The translations under genes and the position numbers were made by a program. Positions 6,418-12,544 of a DNA stretch of 20,217 nucleotides are shown here, in pieces; position 1 is the first letter of the stretch, and each line of letters opens with the position of its first letter. The notes beneath the pieces were generated by a model. The model searched no databases. It saw only the letters and a list, made by a program, of their open reading frames with translations, and had not been told where the DNA came from. Source of the DNA: CAZRNB01 sp964601355 (GTDB lineage: Bacteria; Planctomycetota; Phycisphaerae; Sedimentisphaerales; Anaerobacaceae); the NCBI GenBank assembly GCA_964601355.1, contig CAZRNB010000048.1, positions 1-20,217 of the forward strand. The letters are read 5' to 3'.

Positions 6418-7422
6418 TTAAGCGGTGCGGCGGTGCCGCAGGCGGTCAAGAGCCACCGCTACAACGATAATCACGCCGGTGATAATCTCCTGCACCCAGT
6501 TGGGCAGGCCCATCTGCGTGCACCCTGAAGCGATAACCGTCATAATCAGCGCACCGACCAGCGTGCCGAGAACCGTGCCTTCCCCTCCATTGAAGCTGCC
6601 GCCGCCAATTACAACCGCGGCGATGACATTTAGCTCCAGCCCAACTGCCACAGTAGGATCGCCTACCGTCAATCTCGAAAACTGCATTAGTCCTGCCAGC
6701 CCTGCAAAAGCCGCACATATTGTATAAACGAAAACCTTGACCCGCTCGACCGGCACTCCACACAACCGAGCCGTCTGCTCATTTGAGCCGATTGCGAAGG
6801 TGTGCCGTCCCAAACGTGTATAGCGCAATAGCACCGCCATTGCAACAGCTAACAGCACAAGCAGCCATACTCCCGGCGGCACAAGCATCCAGCTTCGCTC
6901 TTGTGGAAGCGTTGCCAATAGTTTCTCTAACCAGGCAATCCGCTCTAAATCAACATTGATTTTCTGCTCCCGTCCAATACCTTTGGCAACGCCCCGAACC
7001 ACTAACATCATACCCAAAGTCACAATGAACGGCACCACCCGCAGCCGTGTTATCAACAGGCCGCTCAAAAGTCCGAAACATGCCACCACTACCACGCCGC
7101 CGACAGCCGCGGACAACGGACAAGCAGAGCCGTATTGCAGCAGCCAGGCAATCACTACCGTACCAAGGGCCACCATTGAGCCGACTGAAAGGTCAATCCC
7201 ACCGGAAATAATCACAAGCGTCATGCCCAGAGCCGCTATGCCCACGATTGTGGTTTGCCGCAGGATCATTTCCATGTTCCGCAGGCTCGTAAAACTCCGT
7301 GGCGCTACTATCGCAAATACCCCGTAAACAAATACCAGGCCGAGCAAAGGTCCTATGGTGTTAAACCAGCGATGCCAACCGGAAAAATTTGTAATTTGAG
7401 ATTTGAAATTTGAAATCCTCAC
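6418..7422 (-). CDS. Ribose-type sugar ABC transporter permease
   Basis: This is an integral membrane permease of the RbsC/BPD_transp_2 family that would form the import channel with the two neighbouring subunits. Many hydrophobic segments run through its 334 residues. The family loop GIDLSVGSMVALG (about 75-87) and the cytoplasmic coupling region AIGSNEQTARLCGVPVERVKV are clear. The start is GTG at 7420-7422, overlapping the ATPase stop in a GTGA arrangement, so the two are translationally coupled. Oddly, the first 15 residues (MRISNFKSQITNFSG) are encoded by a degenerate ATTTCAAATT-type repeat, and the family-like sequence starts only after it. The next in-frame Met is too far in to be the start. 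Sugar specificity cannot be told. Confidence 0.9.
   Translation of the reverse strand: MRISNFKSQITNFSGWHRWFNTIGPLLGLVFVYGVFAIVAPRSFTSLRNMEMILRQTTIVGIAALGMTLVIISGGIDLSVGSMVALGTVVIAWLLQYGSACPLSAAVGGVVVVACFGLLSGLLITRLRVVPFIVTLGMMLVVRGVAKGIGREQKINVDLERIAWLEKLLATLPQERSWMLVPPGVWLLVLLAVAMAVLLRYTRLGRHTFAIGSNEQTARLCGVPVERVKVFVYTICAAFAGLAGLMQFSRLTVGDPTVAVGLELNVIAAVVIGGGSFNGGEGTVLGTLVGALIMTVIASGCTQMGLPNWVQEIITGVIIVVAVALDRLRHRRTA
7384..7419 (-). repeat. Degenerate ATTTCAAATT repeat forming the 5' end of the permease gene
   Basis: On the minus strand the tract reads as near copies of ATTTCAAATT, ATCTCAAATT and ACAAATTTTT. Similar A/T repeat units fill noncoding spacers elsewhere in this window. Here the tract is translated as the permease N-terminus immediately after the GTGA overlap. 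Confidence 0.6.
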
Positions 7423-9008
7423 GGACTAATCTCCGACTCGACCGACTTGTCTCGAGCAGAGTCATAAGAGTTCGCCGAAGTCTGCCCAGTTGCTTCCAGC
7501 ATAAGCTTTTGCTCATTGATTTCCTCAATCTTACGCGCCGGGCCCAATCTTCCTCGACACATTACAGCAACACGGTCACACACACCCATTAGCTCCGGTA
7601 GATAGCTGCTTACCATTAGTACCGCTTTAGGCATCCGTCCCTCGGCTTGGCAGCCCACGGCCAATTCATCAATAAGTTTGTAAATCATTACCTTTGCTGC
7701 TACATCGATGCCTCGTGTAGGCTCATCCAGCAGCAAAACATCCGCATCGTGCTGAAGCAATCGAGCCAGCGCTACTTTCTGCTGGTTTCCGCCTGATAAA
7801 GACGAAAGCGAATCTTTTGGTCCACGGCAGCGAATACCTAAACGCTCTATCCAACGTTGGGTTGCTCTATCCTGTCGGCCCGGCAAAACAAATCGAAACG
7901 GCCCAAAACCTTTAAGCTTTGAAAGCGTCACATTGTCAGCCACGCTCAGATTAAGAGCCAAGCCCTCTTCCTTGCGGTCTTCGCTTAAGAAGCCGGCTCC
8001 CTGTGTCCATCGCCTCATCGGCGAAGACGGACCGATATAGACCCCCAATCGAATTTTGCCTTTACGAACAGGGTCCAGCCCAAACAAGCTCCGCAGCAGC
8101 TCCGTACGTCCGGCTCCCACCAGCCCAGCTATGCCTAAAACCTCTCCATGATGCAGTTGCAAACTTGCCGATTCCGGCTTTTCTATACCAGCCAAATCTT
8201 CAATCTCTAAAATGACATCCCCCGGCTTTCGTGCTGAACGAGGGTAAAGCTCTTCAACCTTTCGCCCCACCATAAGCGATATTATCTCATCGGTAGTGAT
8301 ACTACCTATATCACTATTGCCCACCGCCTTTCCATCACGCAGAACCGTTACTCTATCTGCAACACGCTGAACCTCCTCGATAAAATGCGAAATATAGACA
8401 ATGGCTTTTCCCTGCCGCTTTAGTCTCACAATAATATCGAACAATCGCTCCGCATCCTGCTGCGTCAGGCTGCTTGTGGGTTCATCCAGCACAAGCACCT
8501 GGCAGCCAACAGCCAAAGCTCGAGCAATTTCCACAAGCTGCTGTGAGCCGACCGATAATTTACTAACCCGCGTGTCCGGCATAAGCTCCGGACGTTCAAA
8601 TTCGGCAGTAGCATTAACTGCCCGCCGGCGAACTTCTTTCCATCGCATCATCCCAAGCATCGTCGGCTCCATACCCAGAACGATATTTTCTTCCACACTC
8701 AAATGCGGCGTCAGAGAAAGCTCCTGGTAGATCATCGCAACCCCTGCCAGCCGAGCATCCAGTGGATTGCCTGGTCGATATGGCACACCATTCAGCCACA
8801 TCTGGCCGGCGTCCGCTTTTATCGCCCCGGAAAGCACCTTCATTAAGGTGCTCTTGCCGGCGCCGTTTTCTCCCACCAGCGCCAGCACCTCTCCGGCAGC
8901 CACTTTAATATCCACATCATCCAAGGCCACTGTCGCACCGAAGCGTTTACAAATCCCCCGCATCTCCAGGCATACAGCAGAATTGTCCCCAGCTACTCTT
9001 TCAGCCAT
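7419..9008 (-). CDS. Ribose-type sugar ABC transporter ATP-binding protein (double ABC domain)
   Basis: This cytoplasmic ATPase powers the importer. It has two fused ABC modules typical of RbsA/MglA/XylG. Module 1 has Walker A GENGAGKST (46-54), signature LSVGSQQ (151-157) and Walker B VLVLDEP (171-177). Module 2 has the degenerate Walker A GLVGAGRTE (295-303), signature LSGGNQQ (404-410) and Walker B VLLLDEP (424-430). A second Walker A lacking the usual lysine is normal in this family. The 529-residue length is a little longer than typical because of a Ser-rich C-terminal tail. Its ATG at 9006-9008 lies inside the end of the binding-protein gene (16-nt overlap), and its stop overlaps the permease start. 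Substrate unknown, probably a pentose, hexose or related carbohydrate. Confidence 0.94.
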   Translation of the reverse strand: MAERVAGDNSAVCLEMRGICKRFGATVALDDVDIKVAAGEVLALVGENGAGKSTLMKVLSGAIKADAGQMWLNGVPYRPGNPLDARLAGVAMIYQELSLTPHLSVEENIVLGMEPTMLGMMRWKEVRRRAVNATAEFERPELMPDTRVSKLSVGSQQLVEIARALAVGCQVLVLDEPTSSLTQQDAERLFDIIVRLKRQGKAIVYISHFIEEVQRVADRVTVLRDGKAVGNSDIGSITTDEIISLMVGRKVEELYPRSARKPGDVILEIEDLAGIEKPESASLQLHHGEVLGIAGLVGAGRTELLRSLFGLDPVRKGKIRLGVYIGPSSPMRRWTQGAGFLSEDRKEEGLALNLSVADNVTLSKLKGFGPFRFVLPGRQDRATQRWIERLGIRCRGPKDSLSSLSGGNQQKVALARLLQHDADVLLLDEPTRGIDVAAKVMIYKLIDELAVGCQAEGRMPKAVLMVSSYLPELMGVCDRVAVMCRGRLGPARKIEEINEQKLMLEATGQTSANSYDSARDKSVESEISP

Positions 9009-10024
9009 TTTTTAAAGTCCGGCTCCAACAGATTTCTGATTTTGGGATCATTCATATTCTCCAGAGTCGCCACCTCAGAGCCGGTGTCGATATGCTTAGG
9101 TACTTTTTGACCCGTCAGATGCTCCACCACCGTTTTGACTCCCAAGTACCCCATGTTGATAGGGTCTTGCAGCACTAATCCCTGAATCTCACCTTTTTCC
9201 AGCCCCTGCACAAGGCGATCTGAGCTATCAAATCCCACATACTTAACCTTACCAGCAAGGCCGCTATCCTGTAGTGCTCTCAACATAGCAAATGCCGTTG
9301 ACTCATTCGGGCAGAATATACCATCAATTTTTAGCTTACCATCGGCCGTCCGTAGTGGCGCCAGCAGGTTCTCACTGGCTGTGTAAGCACTTTCCGTAGT
9401 TGCACCGCCATACTGGTTGGCGCTGACAACTTCAATTTCCGGATATTTTTCTTTCAACACATCCAGGAAACCCTGCTCCCGGTTCATAGTACTATCTGAA
9501 CCTTCCTGGTATCGCAGCATAATTACCTTGCCTTTGCCACCTAAAATCTTGGCCAGATGTTCGCCGCCCTTTCTGCCGCCAACATAATTATCCGTTGCCA
9601 CGAAACTTACATAATCTTCGCTTTTGAGGCCGCTGTCGATTATCACCACCGGAATGCCTTTATTTGACGCATCCCGTACCGGTGTCCGTAGTGCGGTATC
9701 ATCCAAAGGCGCCAGCACAATTCCCGATACGCCACGCGTTATAAAATCCTCCATTACCCTGATTTGCGACTCCCGGTCATCTTCTTTAAGCGGACCTTTC
9801 CATATAATTTCGATTTCCACACCCGAATCTTTCAGCTCCTGCTCAGCCTTGACCGCACCGGCATGGATCGACTTCCAAAAAACGTGCGTTGTGCCCTTGG
9901 GAATGACGGCTATGCGATACTTCCGCTCGCCTTCTTTTCCCTTCTTCTGAGCACAACCAGTAACAGAAAAAACCATAGCTACAGCAATAACTACAATGAT
10001 AATAGTAAGAAAGGCTTTTTTCAT
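8993..10024 (-). CDS. Sugar ABC transporter substrate-binding lipoprotein (RbsB type)
   Basis: This is the periplasmic-type binding protein of the importer, peripla_BP_4/RbsB fold, 343 residues. The N-terminus has a lipoprotein signal: MKKAFLT, a hydrophobic stretch, then the lipobox VTGC with lipidated Cys24. The mature part begins RKYRIAVIPKGTTHVFWKSI, and typical elements follow: GVSGIVLAPLDDTAL, GIPVVIIDSGL, VATDNYVGGRKGGEHLA, DGIFCPNESTAFAMLRAL and KYVGFDSS. AAGGAG lies at the usual distance before the ATG at 10022-10024. It is the first gene of a three-gene leftward operon. The ligand cannot be read from the sequence, and the residues do not let me name ribose specifically. Confidence 0.93.
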   Translation of the reverse strand: MKKAFLTIIIVVIAVAMVFSVTGCAQKKGKEGERKYRIAVIPKGTTHVFWKSIHAGAVKAEQELKDSGVEIEIIWKGPLKEDDRESQIRVMEDFITRGVSGIVLAPLDDTALRTPVRDASNKGIPVVIIDSGLKSEDYVSFVATDNYVGGRKGGEHLAKILGGKGKVIMLRYQEGSDSTMNREQGFLDVLKEKYPEIEVVSANQYGGATTESAYTASENLLAPLRTADGKLKIDGIFCPNESTAFAMLRALQDSGLAGKVKYVGFDSSDRLVQGLEKGEIQGLVLQDPINMGYLGVKTVVEHLTGQKVPKHIDTGSEVATLENMNDPKIRNLLEPDFKKWLKE

Positions 10025-10048
10025 AATTCCAACTCCTTTTGTGACGAG

Positions 10049-10116
10049 TGGTTAATTTTTAACTGGTTAAATGGTAACTGGTAGCTGGAAATCTGTCAAA
10101 TAATTACCAATTACCA
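10049..10116. repeat. Degenerate GGTAACTGGT repeats with inverted partner
   Basis: 10049-10088 is built of GGTTAA/TGGTAACTGG variants. TGGTAACTGGTA (10072-10083) is the reverse complement of TACCAATTACCA (10105-10116) except for one base, so the importer leader DNA or RNA can fold back. The tract overlaps the candidate promoter of the ABC operon. Confidence 0.5.
10071..10099 (-). promoter_or_regulatory. Candidate promoter of the sugar importer operon
   Basis: On the minus strand a perfect TTGACA (10099-10094) is followed after 17 nt by TACCAT (10076-10071), four of six matches to TATAAT. This gives a leader of about 40 nt before the binding-protein ATG. The -35 lies in the loop, and the -10 in one arm, of the inverted repeat at 10072-10116, so the fold could affect transcription. 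This is inferred from consensus matching only. Confidence 0.4.
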
Positions 10117-10176
10117 ATCAACAAACTTCATAATGTTACAAAGATGAACTTTTCCAAAAGAAATTATTTCGTATGA

Positions 10177-10205
10177 TTGACAAAGAATCCAAGTTCGCTT
10201 AATAT
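10177..10205 (+). promoter_or_regulatory. Candidate promoter of kdsB-SIR2-pyrG
   Basis: TTGACA (10177-10182) is followed after 17 nt by TAATAT (10200-10205); TATACT at 10203-10208 is an alternative -10. It is divergent from the importer promoter, 78 nt away. A palindrome follows directly downstream, at the expected transcription start. Confidence 0.45.
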
Positions 10206-10210
10206 ACTTT

Positions 10211-10239
10211 GGCAGTAATTTTTGATAAATCTTACTGCC
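10211..10239 (+). promoter_or_regulatory. 8-bp inverted repeat at kdsB transcription start (possible operator or leader hairpin)
   Basis: GGCAGTAA (10211-10218) is exactly mirrored by TTACTGCC (10232-10239) with 13 bases between. Lying just downstream of the candidate -10, it could be a repressor operator or a 5' UTR hairpin. No regulator gene is adjacent to assign it to. Confidence 0.4.
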
Positions 10240-10354
10240 GGGAAGGGTAAGTGTGGGCCCCGTTAGAAAACGCTCAATAAGCAATAAAAGGATAGCCTGT
10301 GAAAAAAATCCACAGGTGAGCGATTCAGCCCCCTCATGTTCTTGTTCTAACAGG

Positions 10355-11287
10355 GTGAAAGTTTTAGCTTGTATCCCTGCTCGTTATGGTTCAACAAGAT
10401 TCCCCGGAAAAGTTCTCGCCAAAGATACCGGCAAATTTCTTATCCAGCACACTTATGAGCGAGCCTGCCTTGCCAAATTACCACAGAAGGTAATAATAGC
10501 AGCCGACGACCAAAGAATCTGCGATGCCGCCAAGAGCTTCGGCGCCGAGTGCGTTTTAACCTCGCCGGATCACGCCAGCGGCACTGACCGCATTGCTGAA
10601 GCAGTTGCCGATATTGATGTCGAGATTGTAATCAACCTCCAGGCCGATGAGCCGGAGATCGACTCGGCAAACATTGATTATGTTGCCCAGCTTCTAATGG
10701 AAACTCAAAACTCAAACCTGTCCCGATCGAAGCCGAGGGAACTCACAACTCAAAACTATGGTATGGCCACCCTCGCTGCCGGCTTTAAAAACGCCGAGCA
10801 AATTGCCGACCCAAATATCGTAAAAGTTGTCGTTGCGAGTATCGAGCATCAGGCGGGTGGCAGCGTCAAGCGCAGCTTGGCGATGGCCATCCCCAAAGCC
10901 TCCAGCTTTGAGGCTACCACCCAACGAAGGACGAGCGACGAGCGACGAGCGACGAGCGACGATTTCAGTCGTGCAATATACTTCTCCCGCTCCCCTATTC
11001 CATTTAATCGAGAAACCGGTGGCATTGGCGATGTAGGACAATATCTTCGGCATATTGGAATTTACGCTTATCGCAAAGAATTTTTGTTGAAAATTACTGC
11101 ATTTCCGCAAACGATATTGGAGAAAATCGAAAAGCTCGAGCAGTTACGGGCCATTGAAAACGGCTTTGATATTTTGGTTGGCAAAGTCCAGCATACTTGC
11201 GATGGCATAGATACTCCAGAGCAATATGCAGAATTTGTGAAACGATATAAAAATCGCAACAGAGGGCACAAAGTTCATACAGAATGA
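10355..11287 (+). CDS. kdsB: 3-deoxy-manno-octulosonate cytidylyltransferase with in-frame repeat insertions
   Basis: KdsB activates Kdo with CTP to CMP-Kdo for lipopolysaccharide or related polysaccharide. The GTG at 10355 starts VKVLACIPARYGSTRFPGKVL, where the family begins; an upstream GTG at 10253 with a better GGAAGGG site would add 34 residues that do not look family-like. Conserved blocks include IIAADDQRI, TSPDHASGTDRIAEA, INLQADEP, GMATLA, AIYFSRSPIPF, LRHIGIYAYR, EKLEQLRAIENG and GIDTPE. Two insertions interrupt it: about 18 residues before GMATLA (DNA 10700-10756) and about 40 residues between VKVVV and AIYFSR (DNA 10835-10968), both encoded by spacer-like repeats, yet in frame. 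It shares an ATGA overlap with the next gene. The enzyme core looks intact, so it may still be active with loop insertions. Confidence 0.9.
   Translation: MKVLACIPARYGSTRFPGKVLAKDTGKFLIQHTYERACLAKLPQKVIIAADDQRICDAAKSFGAECVLTSPDHASGTDRIAEAVADIDVEIVINLQADEPEIDSANIDYVAQLLMETQNSNLSRSKPRELTTQNYGMATLAAGFKNAEQIADPNIVKVVVASIEHQAGGSVKRSLAMAIPKASSFEATTQRRTSDERRATSDDFSRAIYFSRSPIPFNRETGGIGDVGQYLRHIGIYAYRKEFLLKITAFPQTILEKIEKLEQLRAIENGFDILVGKVQHTCDGIDTPEQYAEFVKRYKNRNRGHKVHTE
10700..10756 (+). repeat. Repeat-derived insertion 1 inside kdsB
   Basis: Units AACTCAAAACTCAAAC and AACTCACAACTCAAAAC flank a TCCCGATCGAAGCCGAGGGA core that has inverted ends (TCCC/GGGA). From memory, E. coli KdsB has only a few residues here, just before GMATLA. 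The composition matches the degenerate tracts found in spacers of this window. Confidence 0.6.
10838..10920 (+). repeat. Repeat-derived insertion 2 inside kdsB (mosaic part)
   Basis: The segment starts with AGTATCGAGCATCA, like the trpF-trpB spacer. It continues as an element with inverted ends, GGGTGGCAGC near 10855 and GGCTACCACCC near 10912. Its GGCCATCCCCAA block also occurs at 16392-16403 downstream of another gene, marking it as a dispersed element. Confidence 0.55.
10930..10962 (+). repeat. 7-bp tandem repeat (GACGAGC) in kdsB coding sequence
   Basis: Four perfect GACGAGC copies (10930-10957) and a partial fifth (10958-10962). Seven is not a multiple of three, so gain or loss of one unit would shift the kdsB frame. 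The present copy number keeps the frame open and encodes a polar Arg/Ser/Asp/Glu-rich loop. Confidence 0.8.
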
Positions 11288-12318
11288 TAGATAAAAAAAC
11301 AGTTTTTATTCTGGGTGCTGGTGCTAGTTGCCCGTATGGTTATCCTTCAGGTGCCCGTCTCCGAGAGTGGATATGCAGTCTTGAAGACTTTATGAACTAC
11401 AAACATTTGTGGGATAGCAAATCTGCGCAAAATATTAGCATGGGGCAGGTCAGGCAATTTGGAGATGCTTTCGCCAAATCGAGCATCAAATCAATAGATA
11501 TATTTATGGCTAATAATCCTAAACTCGCACCGGTTGGAAAGTATATAATTGCCTTTGAGGTTTTCAAAGCCGAGAGTCAGAGCTGCTTTAGAGAAAAGGC
11601 AAAAATAAGACAGGAACATCTTGCTTATGCGATAAATCATGGCAAAATCGAACCACGTCAACTAACGCTAATACCAATGTTTCAAGGAGGAGACTGGTAT
11701 TCATATTTATATAACCGGCTTATCGAAGGGTTAGTCGGCAAAAATGCTTTGCCAGATTTCTCTAATGGCGACCTTGCATTCACCACATTCAACTATGACA
11801 GGTCTCTTGAACATTTTCTCTACGAGAGCTTGAGCAACTCGTTCACGGAGGTTCCAGAGCCAGAGGTTATCAATTGTCTGAAGAAACTCAAAATCCTTCA
11901 TGTTTATGGTCAGATTGTGCCATTGAAATGGCAGTCTACAGAAGGAGTCGATTATGCTCCGCAAATCAACAAAGAGCTTTTGCAAAAAACATCCCAGAAC
12001 ATCAGAACAATATACGAAGAAAAACAAAATCCGGATTTGATTGAAGCTCAAAACCTATTAAAACAAGCCGAACAGATATTCTTTCTTGGTTTTGGGTATG
12101 CGGAAGAAAATATGGAAGTTCTGTGCTTGCCCGGGATAATACAACCAAATTGTAAGGTTTATGGCACGGCGTTTAATTTGATTAAAGAGGAAGCAGAACG
12201 TACTGAGAGGTCAATAAACCATGGTAGGATGGAAGCTCAAGTTTATTCCGACATAAGACCAACAAAGATTGAGTCTAATGTAGATTGTTTAATGCTATTG
12301 AGAAGATATTTAAGATGA
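11284..12318 (+). CDS. SIR2-like domain protein
   Basis: This 344-residue protein has the pattern of SIR2-like (SIR2_2-type) proteins, whose members include NAD-cleaving or NAD-binding antiphage effectors. The N-terminal FILGAGAS (8-15) is the nucleotide-binding glycine motif. TTFNYD (167-172) and ILHVYGQ (204-210) match the Asn-Tyr-Asp and His-x-x-Gly positions of the family, and FFLGFGYAEEN (266-276) is the late conserved strand-loop. No second domain or membrane segment is visible. The ATG overlaps the kdsB stop (ATGA), so translation is probably coupled. The gene appears AT-richer than kdsB and pyrG and separates two genes that belong together, suggesting later acquisition. Function is unproven: NADase, defence effector or enzyme regulator are all possible. 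Confidence 0.8.
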   Translation: MIDKKTVFILGAGASCPYGYPSGARLREWICSLEDFMNYKHLWDSKSAQNISMGQVRQFGDAFAKSSIKSIDIFMANNPKLAPVGKYIIAFEVFKAESQSCFREKAKIRQEHLAYAINHGKIEPRQLTLIPMFQGGDWYSYLYNRLIEGLVGKNALPDFSNGDLAFTTFNYDRSLEHFLYESLSNSFTEVPEPEVINCLKKLKILHVYGQIVPLKWQSTEGVDYAPQINKELLQKTSQNIRTIYEEKQNPDLIEAQNLLKQAEQIFFLGFGYAEENMEVLCLPGIIQPNCKVYGTAFNLIKEEAERTERSINHGRMEAQVYSDIRPTKIESNVDCLMLLRRYLR

Positions 12319-12383
12319 TTTCTCTGTGGCCTTTTTGGCTTAAAAATAGAAATTGCTCTGTAGAAAATATTATAATGAAGGCT

Positions 12384-12479
12384 GTCATTGCGAGCGAAGC
12401 GAAGCAATCTCGAACCTGTCGGTGCTTTTGTAGTCAACGAGGTAAGGGATTGCCACGGCCCTTCAGGCCTCGCAATGAC
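12384..12479. repeat. Inverted-repeat element, GTCATTGCGAG type (96 bp)
   Basis: GTCATTGCGAG (12384-12394) is exactly mirrored by CTCGCAATGAC (12469-12479). Inside are GCGAAGCGAAGCAATCTC and an arm with GATTGCCACGGCCCTTC. It has no coding potential. It is the same family as 20064-20177 and fills most of the SIR2-pyrG spacer, where its RNA would fold into a long imperfect hairpin. I recall similar elements in many bacterial genomes. Confidence 0.8.
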
Positions 12480-12544
12480 AACTGCTATAAGGTTCTATAC
12501 AGCAAATAGAAATTTATTTCCTCCAGGGCAAAAAAGGAAAATAT

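Noticed and set aside
10253..10354. 34-residue N-terminal extension of KdsB
   Set aside because: It does not resemble the family, which begins at VKVLACIPARYGSTRFPGK; kept only as an alternative start because its ribosome site is better.
11284..12318. Complete antiphage system (SIR2 plus partner)
   Set aside because: No Argonaute, ThsB/TIR, HerA or other partner gene is adjacent; only the single SIR2-like gene is supported.
12243..12437. Minus-strand frame spanning the SIR2 gene end and the repeat element
   Set aside because: Its N-terminus is translated from the GTCATTGCGAG element, a common artefact of such repeats.
12384..12479. Possible CRISPR or tRNA/attachment site
   Set aside because: There is only one inverted pair, no regularly spaced direct repeats and no tRNA fold; it is an inverted-repeat element.
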